A DNA stretch of 64,000 nt from Chelativorans alearensis (GCF_010993735.1 NZ_WQNI01000014.1:88395-152394), one strand, 5' to 3'; numbered from the stretch's first letter, positions 42,982 through 52,035 are shown. Numbers and translations are program-made. The notes: generated by a model from the sequence alone, not told the origin.

Positions 42982-43323
42982 CTAGGCGAGGATGGATGTT
43001 TTGGGAGGGAAGGGCTCGGGCGAGCCCTTGAAGCCTGTAATGCGCTCAGTAACGGCCGGATAGACAACGGAATCCAGCCGCGGCAGTGAATTCGCGGCAT
43101 TGGAGTCGACGGCTTGCATGCAGGTTCCAAAAGCGAAACAGGCCGTCGTGGTCATCGCCTTGTCACCGCCGCCGCAGTCGTTGCAGCCGCTCGGCATCGA
43201 TTGGTCAACCGACGCCTCAATGGCAGGCTGAAGCATATCGCCGCTCTGTGCGGCAGCCAAAGCCGTTCCGCCCCCGAAAACGAGGAGCAGCAGAGCAGCC
43301 AAGAGGCAGCGGACGGTTTTCAT
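42982..43323 (-). CDS. Small cysteine-rich periplasmic protein
   Basis: 113 residues. A signal peptide (VRCLLAALLLLVFGGGTALA) is followed by a short chain with cysteines in SGCNDCGGGDKAMTTTACFA and FGTCMQAV. I recognise no named family, but the CxxC plus two more cysteines suggests metal binding or a disulfide-stabilised peptide. It is the first gene of the minus-strand copper/thiol run and is divergent from copA across a CueR-type promoter, so it may be copper-induced as well. Confidence 0.65.
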   Translation of the reverse strand: MKTVRCLLAALLLLVFGGGTALAAAQSGDMLQPAIEASVDQSMPSGCNDCGGGDKAMTTTACFAFGTCMQAVDSNAANSLPRLDSVVYPAVTERITGFKGSPEPFPPKTSILA

Positions 43324-43433
43324 CACCTTGGCAATATAGAGAATTGGCGTCCAACTGCCAATCACCACTTCGAGAGACCGATCGTCACAGGCCACATCAC
43401 GACTTCGGGCCAGTCGAATAATTCCCTCGGCCC

Positions 43434-43462
43434 TTGACCTTACCACCGCTGGAACCTTGATC
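43434..43462 (+). promoter_or_regulatory. Likely CueR-controlled promoter of copA
   Basis: TTGACC (43434-43439), then a long spacer with the near-dyad CCTTaCCA-ccgc-TGGaAcCTT, and a -10-like TTGATC (43457-43462). Copper-CueR promoters usually have CCTTCC..GGAAGG in the spacer; two or three bases differ here. It lies 35 bp before the broken copA. Confidence 0.6.
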
Positions 43463-43496
43463 TCTTCTTGCGATCAATCGAACAGGAACGACAATC

Positions 43497-45308
43497 ATGA
43501 CATCCTTGGTCGCATCGGAAAGCAGGAGGCTACCGGCGCATGCCGAGCCCCGCCGGCTAAACATTGCCATCGAAGGCATGAACTGCGGCTCCTGCGTCGG
43601 TCGGGTCGAGGGCCATCCAGGCGGTTCCAGGTGTGGTGTCCGTCTCGGTCAATCTGGCGGCCGAACACGCAGACATTGCCTTTTCGGGACCGCCCGATGC
43701 GGTGGCCGTCATCCGAGCGATCAACGATGCCGGCTATGAAGTGGGGACGGAAAGCGTCGATCTCTCGATCGAAGGCATGAGCTGCGCCGCATGTGTCAAT
43801 CGCATCGAGACCTCCTTGAAGGCTGTGCCTGGTGTGACGGACGCTATGGTGAATCTCGCTACGGGAAAGGCCTCTGTCGAAATTGTATCGGATGCCGTTG
43901 GCGTTGCGGATCTGGAGACCTCGGTCGAACGGATCGGCTAAGCGGCTCGGCGTGTTGTCCCGGATGAACCCGCCGATCATGAGGCCGGCGCGCGCGAACG
44001 TGAAACAAGAAGCCTCGCGCGCTCATTCATGCTTGCCGCGATCTTGAGTGTGCCGGTGGTCGCGCTGGAGATGGGCGCCTATCTGGTCCCCACGATTGAA
44101 GCGTTTGTCGTCAATCAAATCGGCCTGCAGGCGAGTTGGTATCTCCAGTTCGTCCTCACCAGCGTGATCCTCTTCGGGCCGGGCTTGCGGTTTTTCCAAA
44201 AGGGCTTTCCCGCATGGTCGGCATCGGCCGCGGCGCCGAGATGGGCATTCTGTTCCGCAATGGCGAGGCGCTGCAGACAGTGCGCCAAGCAGAAGTGATC
44301 GCGCTCGACAAGACCGGCACGCTGACTAAGGGACGGCCGGAACTCACCGATCTTATCACCGAGAACGGATTTGAGCGCGACGCGGTTCTGGCGCTGGTCG
44401 CCGCCGTCGAAACACGGTCGGAACATCCGATCGGCGAGGCGATCGTGGAAGCCGCCAAAGAGTCTGATCTGGCAATTGGCTGTCCCGAATCGTTCGAAGC
44501 CATACCGGACTTCGGCGTCAGCGCCACGGTTACCGGTCGCGCGGTTGCCGTCGGGGCCGACCGGCTGATGGCCCGGCTGGAGATCGATACGGAGCGCCTT
44601 GCGGGTGTCGTGGAGCGACTCGGCGACGAGGGGAAGTCGCCGCTTTATGCGGCGATCGACGGCAAGCTCGCGGCGATCCTTGCCGTGGCCGACCCGATCA
44701 AGCCGACGACGCCCCAGGCGATCGAGGCGCTGCACCGGCTTGGCCTGAAGATCGCGATGATCACCGGCGACAATCGGCGCACGGCGGAGGCCATCGCCAG
44801 GCGGCTTGGGATCGATGAGGTCGTGGCTGAGGTGCTTCCGGACGGCAAGGTGGAAGCGCTGCACCGGCTCATGGATAACGGGCGCAAGCTGGCCTTTGTC
44901 GGCGACGGCATCAACGACGCGCCGGCGCTGGCCGAAGCCGATGTCGGCATCGCAATCGGCACCGGCACGGACGTGGCGATTGAGAGTGCGGATGTGGTGC
45001 TGATGTCGGGCGAACTGACCGGCGTGCCCAACGCGCTCGCGCTGAGCCGCAGCACGCTCAGGAACATCAGGCAGAACCTGTTCTGGGCCTTCGCCTACAA
45101 CACCTCCCTGATCCCGGTGGCGGCTGGCGTGCTTTATCCGGCCTTCGGCGTCCTGCTCTCGCCCATGCTTGCCGCCGCCGCCATGGCGTTCTCCAGCGTC
45201 TTCGTTGTCACCAATGCGCTCCAGCTCAAGACCTTCCGCCCGCCTGTCGTGGCGGGTGCGGACACGGCGTCAAGCGAAGGCGTTCAAGCCGCCGTGGCGA
45301 CACCTTAA
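43497..45308 (+). pseudogene. copA: Copper-exporting P1B-type ATPase with internal deletion and frameshifts
   Basis: It has two HMA domains (IAIEGMNCGSC, then LSIEGMSCAACVNRIETSL), but the frame breaks near 43610 and again near 43940. The first membrane helices (MLAAILSVPVVALEMGAYLV ... [20 protein letters not shown]) then join directly to [20 protein letters not shown]. About 200 residues are missing, including the actuator domain and the CPC metal-transport helix. The phosphorylation site DKTGTLTKG, the HP motif and [10 protein letters not shown] follow intact. It cannot pump copper. The gene lies between a CueR-type promoter and cueR, so the operator system outlived the pump. Confidence 0.9.
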
Positions 45309-45319
45309 GAGAGGCTGTC

Positions 45320-45751
45320 ATGAACATCGGACAGGCTGCCCAGGATTCGGGCATATCGGCAAAAACCATCCGCTACTACGAAAACACCGGCCTCATCCCG
45401 GCTGCTATCCGCACCGGGTCCGGCTATCGGTCATTCAGTGCGAAGGACGTTCACACACTGCGCTTCATCCACCGCGCCCGCCGACTGGGGTTCTCGGTGC
45501 ACGATATTCGCCAGTTGCTCACCCTTTTGCAGGACAAGAACCGGGCAAGTGCGGACGTCAAGGCGCTCGCCCTGGCTCACATGACAGTGCTCGACCGAAA
45601 GCTTGCAGAACTTCAGACCATGCAGCGGACGCTCCAACATCTCATCGCACATTGCGAGGGCGACGAACGCCCGGACTGTCCGATTCTCGACGACTTGGCG
45701 GGGGATGGCGCGGAGCGTCTGCGCGACGAGCCCGGCTCACCGCTCCACTGA
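45320..45751 (+). CDS. cueR: Copper-responsive MerR-family regulator CueR
   Basis: 143 residues. Helix-turn-helix IGQAAQDSGISAKTIRYYEN, a dimer helix, and the C-terminal loop with the two Cu(I)-binding cysteines in AHCEGDERPDCPILDDLAG, the pattern typical of CueR. It activates a promoter with an overlong spacer in the presence of Cu(I). It follows the copA remnant by 11 bp, so it is in the same transcript. With copA broken, its surviving targets may be other promoters here or elsewhere in the genome. Confidence 0.92.
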   Translation: MNIGQAAQDSGISAKTIRYYENTGLIPAAIRTGSGYRSFSAKDVHTLRFIHRARRLGFSVHDIRQLLTLLQDKNRASADVKALALAHMTVLDRKLAELQTMQRTLQHLIAHCEGDERPDCPILDDLAGDGAERLRDEPGSPLH

Positions 45752-45973
45752 ATGATCTCCTGGTGCGCGCTTCCTGCGGAGAAGCATTGGCCGATCGGAC
45801 GTGAGAATCAAAACAATGCTGAGGGCGACCGACAGGATGATCGGCGTGAAATACATATGCAGCACGACCCGCCAATCGTGATCCAAAACATGGCACACCA
45901 GCCAGAGGAGAGAAAAAATACTGACAAACGCAGCCAGCATGGACAGGATGAACTTGAACAATTGGACACGCAT
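45737..45973 (-). CDS. Small two-helix membrane protein
   Basis: 78 residues with two hydrophobic helices (LFKFILSMLAAFVSIFSLLW and YFTPIILSVALSIVLILTSD), a histidine-rich short loop between them and a basic tail. The 3' end overlaps the cueR end on the opposite strand by 15 bp. No strong ribosome-binding site is visible. I recognise no family. Confidence 0.45.
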   Translation of the reverse strand: MRVQLFKFILSMLAAFVSIFSLLWLVCHVLDHDWRVVLHMYFTPIILSVALSIVLILTSDRPMLLRRKRAPGDHSVER

Positions 45974-46159
45974 CGAAGGAAGACGACGTAAGGAGCCCTC
46001 ACTGCCTGAGCGCGTTCACTGTAACAGATCACCAAACGGCATCGGAGGCCGCTTCCGCTCAAGCCGTCTCCGCCACTGAAGGTTTTGAGACGGCTTCCAG
46101 ATTTTTGATCGGGCTGTCGCGGCGGGTATCATCGGCTTCGCTGAAGGGGAGGAACCAAC

Positions 46160-46861
46160 ATGAGAGCAACCGTTTTCGCTGCGGCGGCCCTCGTCGGCTT
46201 TCACACGACGTCCGTCGCGCTTGCCGACGGCGACCCAACACGCGGTGCGCAACATTATCGTGCGTGTGTCGCCTGCCACGCGCTGGAACCCGGGCTGCAT
46301 CTCAGCGGCCCGAGCCTCGGCGATGTCTTCGAGCGGATGGCCGGAAAGGCCGAAGGCTTCGTGCGCTATTCGGACGGGTTGAAGACAGCGGATTTTTCCT
46401 GGAACGCGGCCGCGCTCGAAGGCTGGCTGAAGGACCCCGAAGCGATGATCCCAGGCACCTATATGGTGTTCCAGGGAATTGCCGATCCCCGGGCGCGCGC
46501 CGATCTCATTGCGTTTCTTGAGGTCGCCGGAAAGCCTGGCGGCGGAGAGAAGGCAGTGGCCAACGGCCTCATCCCGGCGGAATACCTTCGTGCGGGAGCG
46601 CCGGAGCCGATCGGCGATGCGTCGCCGGAGACACGTGTTGCCGCCATCCGGCACTGTGGCGACAGCTATTTCATCAAGACAGAAGACGGCCGCGAGACGC
46701 CTTACTGGGAAAAGAACATCCGGCTGAAGATTGACAGCGTGGAGACGGGCCCGCCAAAGGGTGTGGCGGTGATCCTTGGCGCCGGCATGGCTGGCGACCG
46801 CTTCTCGGTGATCTTCTCCAGCCTCGCCGACCTCAAATCCCTCGTCGAGGAGAAATGCTGA
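46160..46861 (+). CDS. Secreted cytochrome c with C-terminal extension
   Basis: 233 residues. Signal peptide (ALVGFHTTSVALADG), then a class I cytochrome c domain with heme motif CVACH (residues 36-40) and Met-ligand region IPGTYMVFQG. Then about 90 residues outside the usual fold, including IRHCGDSYFIKTEDGRETPY and a C-terminal Cys. It likely carries electrons in the periplasm. AGGGGAGGAACC precedes the ATG. The extension has two cysteines and could be a copper- or disulfide-linked add-on; no family is obvious. It is near cueR and the copper/oxidase assembly genes. Confidence 0.85.
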   Translation: MRATVFAAAALVGFHTTSVALADGDPTRGAQHYRACVACHALEPGLHLSGPSLGDVFERMAGKAEGFVRYSDGLKTADFSWNAAALEGWLKDPEAMIPGTYMVFQGIADPRARADLIAFLEVAGKPGGGEKAVANGLIPAEYLRAGAPEPIGDASPETRVAAIRHCGDSYFIKTEDGRETPYWEKNIRLKIDSVETGPPKGVAVILGAGMAGDRFSVIFSSLADLKSLVEEKC

Positions 46862-47158
46862 CGGGACATCAAGGCGGCTCAATTCCATCCCGTTCTGCTC
46901 GACCGACAATGTGAAGGGTAACATTTCGCCGGTTTGCAGCCTTCCCAGCATGTAAACCAGACGACCGAAGCGGGTCGTGAGCCGACTGCCTAGGTCTCTG
47001 GCCTCTGTGATGTCTGCGCTGGGGCCGCTTCATGGTTGGCCCGTCGAGGATGGATCAAACTTGCCGCCCCTTGGCCCCTAGAGGGATAGTCCACCGCGAG
47101 AAACCGTGCAGGAGGATCGGGGCCGGGCGAGTCGCTGCCCGGCACTGACATTGAGAAA
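46862..47158. other. Gene-free stretch before the recombinase trio
   Basis: No supported gene. It should contain the left end of the RIT-like element, but I could not identify a terminal repeat by eye. Confidence 0.4.
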
Positions 47159-48164
47159 TCAAAGTGCATTCAGGAATGCCAGCAGTTTGTCGCCCGGCTT
47201 GAAGCGAATGCCTTGTTGCCCCTCCATAGCTGTCACCTTCGCCAACGCCGCCTCCTTCAGCGCGAGATGAGCATGGAGGTAGGTTTGTGTTGTTTGAATC
47301 GACTCATGGCCAAGCCAAAGCGCAAATCACCGCCAGGTCGACGCCGACCAATAGCAGTTCCATGGCGGCGCTATGTCGGAGCGTGTGCGGGTGAAACGTG
47401 TTTCGAGCGCAGGGAGGGATAGGTCTCCGCTGCGACGTTCACGTACTTGGACAGCATGAACTGCACAGCGTCTGCGCTCATGCGATTTCCATGGACGGTT
47501 GGAAAAAGCGCGGTCGCTCCGTGGCGCGGCGGTTCCGTCAGCCACTTCTTGACGGCCTCCCGTGCCAGTTTGGTCAGCGGGGTGCTTCTCTCTTTCCGCC
47601 CCTTGCCGACGCATCGAATATGCGCGCCGGCACCGAACTGCACGGCATCCCGAGCAAGGCCAGTGATCTCCGGCAACCTCAAACCCGTCTGCACGGCCAC
47701 GAGCAACAGCGTGTAGTCGCGACGCCCTGCCCACGTCGTCTTGTCGGGGACGGCGAGGATGGGATGGCCTCGATCTCGGCTCGGCCAAGGAACTCGACTT
47801 CCCGGCGGGCGACGCGCTTTGGAGGGATCGCCAGGACACGCTGGATCTGAGTGCTATATGCCGGTTCTTTGAACGCAACGAAACGAAAGAACGTCTTGAT
47901 CGACGTTAGACACAGGTTGCGCGATCGTGCTCCGATGCTCCGCTCGGTCTCCAGATGCTCGAGGAAGCGAGCGATCAGAGGGGCATCGAGGTCGGCAAGG
48001 TTCAACCGCGACGGCGGTCGGCCGAGTTTCTTCGACGCGAAACGAAGAAGGAGCCGAAACGTATCCCTGTAGGAAGCAATCGTGTTGGCGCTGACGTTCC
48101 GCTGCTGCATCAGCCGTTGAGTGAAGAACCGCTCGATCAATGACGGAAGGATCGTTGGATTCAT
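47159..48164 (-). pseudogene. RIT third recombinase, three frameshifts
   Basis: It starts MNPTILPSLIERFFTQRLMQ with the SAM-like N-domain (ASYRDTFRLLLRFASKK). The frame breaks near 47765, continues as LLLVAVQTGLRLPEITGLAR (first catalytic Arg), breaks again near 47400 before PHTLRHSAAMELLL (His-x-x-Arg box), and a third time before LGHESIQTTQTYLHAHLALK (His and nucleophilic Tyr). It ends at TGA 47159. All catalytic parts are visible, but not in one frame. Confidence 0.85.
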
Positions 48165-49084
48165 GACGTCTCCCCCCATCTGCTCTCCAGCCGATCGGCG
48201 GCATGACGCATGAATTCCGGGCACGCTGAAAGGTACCAATACGTGTCGCGAGTGTGGGTATGTCCGAGATAGGTCGACAAGACCGGAAGCATACGGTCAA
48301 CGTCGTCACCTGCCTCGTACCATCGCAAGAGCGTGTTGACGGCATAGGTGTGTCGAAGGTCATGAATCCTCGGCCTGCGCGTGCCGACCGCTCCACGAAG
48401 ACCCGCACGCCGCATACTGGTGATGAAGACCAGCTCGATGCGCTGCTTATAGAGGCCCTTGCCGCGTTCGCCGACGAAAAAGCGCTCGCCCAGCCGCCTT
48501 GGCGGGCTGGCGTCCCGTCGTTCACAATAATCTTGAAGCACTGCTGCGGTTGTGTGATGAATCGGAACGATCCGCGATTTGCCGAACTTCGACTCCTCGA
48601 CGGAAATGACCCCGGCATCGAGATCGACATCCGAACGGGTGAGCCGGATTGCCTCTCCGAGCCGCATTCCGGTCACCGCCAGCAGGCCGATGCAGCAATG
48701 GAAGGTCCATTGCCCGAAGCCGTTCCTGGAACGCCATCGCTTTATCTCCGAGAGGAGGGCTTCGATCTCCGCTGCGGTGTAGGTATGAGGTTGCGGCCGG
48801 TGATGCTGCGGGAACACCCCAGTCGGGGGGATCTCGGTCCGTGGCTCGAGGTCGGCGAGATACCGGGCGAATGTTCGAACCGCCGAGAGCCGGATCGCCC
48901 ACGTTGCCGGGCCCGCCGAGCTTCCAGCCCATTCGATTGCCAACTTGCCTGTGACTACGGTCGCTTCCCGTCCCTCCATGAATGCGACGAAGTTGCGGAG
49001 CTTGCCTTCGTCGTCCTTGAGTTTGAAGCCACGAGCACGCTTTGTCCGGAGGTACGCCTCGAGAAAGTCGTGGAGTTTTGTCAT
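48161..49084 (-). CDS. RIT second tyrosine recombinase
   Basis: 307 residues. Core-binding N-domain (LHDFLEAYLRTKRARGFKLK), then the catalytic domain with Arg in VTGMRLGEAIRLTRSDVDLD, the box HDLRHTYAVNTLLRWYEAGD and YLGHTHTRDTYWYLSACPEF (His and Tyr nucleophile). It is intact. The start ATG (49084) overlaps the end of the first recombinase gene. These recombinases act together on the element ends; the target is unknown. Confidence 0.9.
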   Translation of the reverse strand: MTKLHDFLEAYLRTKRARGFKLKDDEGKLRNFVAFMEGREATVVTGKLAIEWAGSSAGPATWAIRLSAVRTFARYLADLEPRTEIPPTGVFPQHHRPQPHTYTAAEIEALLSEIKRWRSRNGFGQWTFHCCIGLLAVTGMRLGEAIRLTRSDVDLDAGVISVEESKFGKSRIVPIHHTTAAVLQDYCERRDASPPRRLGERFFVGERGKGLYKQRIELVFITSMRRAGLRGAVGTRRPRIHDLRHTYAVNTLLRWYEAGDDVDRMLPVLSTYLGHTHTRDTYWYLSACPEFMRHAADRLESRWGETS

Positions 49085-50220
49085 CGGGCGCCCTCCGGCA
49101 AGGGAAGGCACAGCAGGCGCAGACGCGGAAGATCCACCTTGGCGTAAATCCGTGTGGTGTCGTGGCTCAAATGCCGGAGGATTTGGCCGATCCAATTTAG
49201 AGTGGCGCCGGACCGAACCATATCTGTCGCCAGTGTGTGTCGGAATACATGCGAGCGAACGTTTGCGACCCCGGTAATGCCGGCACGCTTTAAAGCCCTC
49301 GTGGCGACCGAAATGATACCGGTTGCGGTGGGAAAACCCACCTTCGGCGTCTCCAGGCGCAGGAAAACCTGCCGAGATGCTGAAGATGGCCGATCATTTA
49401 CCAGGTAGTCGGTAATCGCGGCACGGACGTCGCACGGCAGGGGTAATACGGACTGCGTTCCCGCCTTGCCAGTGATGGCGATCACGCCGGAGTCCCAATC
49501 GATGTCGTCCAGCAAGAGCTTTGAGACCTCGTGGGCGCGCAGTCCCAAGCGAGCCAACAGTAGCAGGATTGCATAGTCGCGACGCCCCGCGGACGTGGTG
49601 CGATCACAAGCATCGAGCACGCTCTGCAGTTGTGCAGGCGTTAGGAACTTCGGCAGTGTTGCGCGCCTGCGCCCGCTAATAGCGGGAATGCATGATGACA
49701 GGTCTTCATCGAGCAAGCCCTCGGCAAACAGGTATCGCAGGAAGGACCGCAGCCGTGTGAATATGCCTTGCGTTGTTCCTACGCTGCGATCATGGCGGTG
49801 TCGCTCAACGTATTTGATGACGTCCTGGCGGGATATCTGCCCCAGGTCGTCCGTACCGTTCCATATCTCCCTGAAAAACGGCAGGGCGTAGTATATACTG
49901 GACTCGATCGTGCTGGGCTGAAGCCCACGCTTTCGTCTCAGGTGCTCGCTGAACGAGTTGAGAATCTGCTCGTGTGGATCGGTCAAGGGCGGTCTCTGAA
50001 CGATGCCAGCTTCACACAGGTCGCCAAGGAACCGCAAAATCGCGGATCGATCTCCGTTTTGAAGCTTGCCAATCTTTCTCCGGTAGCTCAGGAAACTGAA
50101 GACCGTCTTGCGAGAAACGTCATTCCCGTCGTGATGATGATCAATGAGCCACCGGGCGTAATCCCCGACCGCCCTTGTGGCTCGGTAGACTGTTTGCGTC
50201 CGATAGCCGGAAGCCTGCAT
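49081..50220 (-). CDS. RIT first tyrosine recombinase
   Basis: 379 residues from the ATG at 50220. N-terminal core-binding part (SFSEHLRRKRGLQPSTIESS), then catalytic Arg in LLARLGLRAHEVSKLLLDDI, HVFRHTLATDMVRSGATLNW and LRHLSHDTTRIYAKVDLPRL with the nucleophilic Tyr. Upstream of this ATG the frame stays open with plausible family-like residues (FDGWNFRDNVDAYITR), so the original N-terminus may have been longer and cut near 50300 by the junction with the serine-recombinase remnant. Confidence 0.88.
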   Translation of the reverse strand: MQASGYRTQTVYRATRAVGDYARWLIDHHHDGNDVSRKTVFSFLSYRRKIGKLQNGDRSAILRFLGDLCEAGIVQRPPLTDPHEQILNSFSEHLRRKRGLQPSTIESSIYYALPFFREIWNGTDDLGQISRQDVIKYVERHRHDRSVGTTQGIFTRLRSFLRYLFAEGLLDEDLSSCIPAISGRRRATLPKFLTPAQLQSVLDACDRTTSAGRRDYAILLLLARLGLRAHEVSKLLLDDIDWDSGVIAITGKAGTQSVLPLPCDVRAAITDYLVNDRPSSASRQVFLRLETPKVGFPTATGIISVATRALKRAGITGVANVRSHVFRHTLATDMVRSGATLNWIGQILRHLSHDTTRIYAKVDLPRLRLLCLPLPEGAR

Positions 50221-50306
50221 CCGAGTGATGTAAGCATCGACATTGTCTCGAAAGTTCCACCCATCAAATCGTTGCCATAGCTGGCGGCTGTAGAGATTAG
50301 CTGGGG

Positions 50307-50630
50307 CGGCAGAAGGCGGAGATCATGGCCCGCTTGGCGGAGGCGCCGGCCGACATACCGGACCGTTCATCCCAACATCGCCAATGTCTACCGGGACAGG
50401 GTGGTGACCTTCACCGAGGCCCTGAATGATTCGGATGGCGGTCGGGAGGCGGCCGCCGCACTGCGCTCGCTGATCGGCGAGGTTGTCCTTTGGCCGGGCA
50501 GGAAGCGCGGCGAGGTGCATGCCGAGCTGCGCGGCGAGTTGATGGGCATCCTGGACTTCGCCAATCCCGCCAGAGGCGGGAACCCCGGAGAAGTTAGGAC
50601 AAAGGTCGAAGCCGCCCCCCCCCCCCGCAA
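50307..50630 (+). pseudogene. C-terminal remnant of a large serine recombinase
   Basis: The plus strand reads QKAEIMARLAEAPADIPD, then after an extra C near 50369 HPNIANVYRDRVVTFTEALN and LRSLIGEVVLWPGRKRGEVH, a pattern I know from C-termini of resolvase-family recombinases of rhizobia. The catalytic N-domain is missing. The remnant abuts the RIT recombinase gene and ends near a 12-C run (50615-50626). Confidence 0.7.
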
Positions 50631-50958
50631 CCAAGCACACACAAAAAACCTTCTAAACCAATATGTTAGCAGGGTTTTGTTTTGGCCGCGTTGTCCGTCG
50701 AAAACAGATATCAACAAAATCAATCGCTTAGTATTTAGGTTCAAATCACCCGCAACCAACCACGCTTGGCACGTACCGGCAGCAATTTCGGGAAAAATCG
50801 CACGATCGGCGGCAAATGGCGGAGCATCCGGGATGAAGATGGGCACTATTGCTGCGCCATTGCGCTATTACGGCTTTGATCTCGAAGCGGGTGCGTTCAA
50901 ACAGGCTGCGGACTCGTGCGATGCGCCAGCAAGATCGAGCCGCTTGCGGGACAGCGCA
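50631..50958. other. Gene-free AT-richer stretch after the recombinase remnant
   Basis: About 110 bp with lower GC content follow a run of 12 C (50615-50626). A peptide start MKMGTIAAPLRYYGFD at 50833 resembles short sequences often seen after such recombinases, but it is not a supported gene. It is probably an old integration boundary. Confidence 0.4.
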
Positions 50959-51537
50959 TCAACGGCGCTCCAGCAGTCTGTCCACCCCCTCCTGGACAAG
51001 GGCGGGGATCTTTTCGGGATCATCTAGGTAGGCGCTTTCCAACAGGCCGTCTGAAAGGGCGACGAGGAGGGAAGCGGTCACGGAAGGAGCGGGATCGCCG
51101 TCCTCTGCGAGGAGTTTCCGCAGGCTATTGTGATACCACACGCGACGCGCATCGATTGCCCGCCGCACCGGGCTGGTCGGGTCTGGGTACTCGGCCGCTG
51201 CATTGAGGAATGGACATCCCCGCCAACCACCCGCGACCACGGCCTCGCTGATCCGCCCCATGATAGCAGCGATTGATTCCCGCGGCGGCTGCTTCGGCAG
51301 CGTTGCCACTGCCTCCCGCCCGAGCCGGTCCTGCTCTTCGATATAGGCAACGACGAGTTCATCCTTCGACGGAAAGTGCTTATAGAACGTCGCCTTGGCC
51401 ACGCCAGCTTCCGCGATGATGCGGTCGATGCCCGCGGCATGAATTCCCAACTCATAGAAAAGCCGGGTCGCGGTATCGAGCAAACGACGGCGCGCGGGAC
51501 TTGCTTCAGGGGAGTTGCGAGGACTGATTTGGTTCAC
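50959..51537 (-). CDS. TetR-family transcriptional repressor
   Basis: 192 residues. The N-terminal helix-turn-helix reads ARRRLLDTATRLFYELGIHA, GIDRIIAEAGVAKATFYKHF and PSKDELVVAYIE, typical TetR. The C-terminal domain (about 60-192) has the TetR_C-type pattern with FLNAAAEYPDPTSPVRRAID. The gene diverges from a SnoaL/ABM operon, and a large symmetric operator lies between (51550-51593), which it very likely binds. The ligand is unknown; close families answer to aldehydes or reactive organic compounds. Confidence 0.92.
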   Translation of the reverse strand: MNQISPRNSPEASPARRRLLDTATRLFYELGIHAAGIDRIIAEAGVAKATFYKHFPSKDELVVAYIEEQDRLGREAVATLPKQPPRESIAAIMGRISEAVVAGGWRGCPFLNAAAEYPDPTSPVRRAIDARRVWYHNSLRKLLAEDGDPAPSVTASLLVALSDGLLESAYLDDPEKIPALVQEGVDRLLERR

Positions 51538-51549
51538 CGCTTGACTCTA

Positions 51550-51593
51550 ACAGACAGGTCTGTATATTGCAATATAGAGACAGACCTGTCTGT
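51550..51593. promoter_or_regulatory. TetR operator: two inverted arms around an AT palindrome
   Basis: ACAGACAGGTCTGT (51550-51563) and its exact reverse complement ACAGACCTGTCTGT (51580-51593) enclose the palindrome TATATTGCAATATA (51563-51576). It lies between the divergent tetR and SnoaL genes, 13 bp before the SnoaL ATG. Both arms also contain AGACAGGTCT-like or AGACCTGTCT-like half-sites, so two dimers could bind. Confidence 0.85.
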
Positions 51594-51606
51594 GTAGGAG
51601 ACCGTC

Positions 51607-51984
51607 ATGCGATCTAATGAGACATCGGAAATCGTTCGCCGGTTCAATCAGGCGTTTCTGGAACACGATCCTGCAATCTTCGAAGACCTCATCGCCCCGG
51701 ACTGCGTCATGGAGACGATCCAGCCGGCACCGGACGGCACGCGATACGAAGGTTACGATGTGAACCTGACGTTCTGGCAGACCATGGCGGTCGACCGCGT
51801 CAACTGCTTCGAGGTGGAAGACACCTTCGTGATGGGCGACCGCGCCAATGTTCGCTGGCGCTTCCATTTCGGCGGTGGGGGCTCGCTCCGCGGCGTCAGC
51901 CTGATCCGTGTCCGTGACGGTCGGATCGTCGAGGCCTTGGCTTATGCCAAAACACCGGGTCAATCGGCACTCTTGCCTGAGTGA
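51607..51984 (+). CDS. SnoaL-like (NTF2-fold) protein
   Basis: 125 residues with the cone-shaped NTF2/SnoaL fold pattern: EIVRRFNQAFLEHDPAIFED, CVMETIQPAPDGTRYEGYD, and NVRWRFHFGGGGSLRGVSLI. Such proteins are often enzymes or binding proteins for small hydrophobic molecules. The gene starts 13 bp after the TetR operator. A second relative is at 52450 (PAPDGARYDG in the same place). Function unknown; detoxification of a reactive metabolite is suggested by the context. Confidence 0.85.
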   Translation: MRSNETSEIVRRFNQAFLEHDPAIFEDLIAPDCVMETIQPAPDGTRYEGYDVNLTFWQTMAVDRVNCFEVEDTFVMGDRANVRWRFHFGGGGSLRGVSLIRVRDGRIVEALAYAKTPGQSALLPE

Positions 51985-52035
51985 CCGCCGAAGCCGCTCC
52001 GAACAAGCGGATCAATACCTAGAGGAGAGAAGTAC

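Larger units (their letters stand above)
47159..50220 (-). mobile_element. Recombinase-in-trio (RIT) element, third gene decayed
   Basis: Three tyrosine-recombinase genes of 379, 307 and about 333 codons lie in the same direction, with 4-bp overlaps between each (ATGA at 49081-49084 and at 48161-48164). This is the known plan of RIT elements, found in many proteobacteria. The exact element ends are not resolved; the right one would lie near 50300, next to a serine-recombinase remnant. The third gene has three frameshifts, so the element is probably immobile. Confidence 0.75.

Noticed and set aside
50735..50765. Possible tRNA 3' end (TTCAAATCACCCGCAACCA)
   Set aside because: No matching acceptor arm or anticodon stem upstream, so no tRNA can be folded. 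It may still be a relic of an attachment site, but there is no proof.
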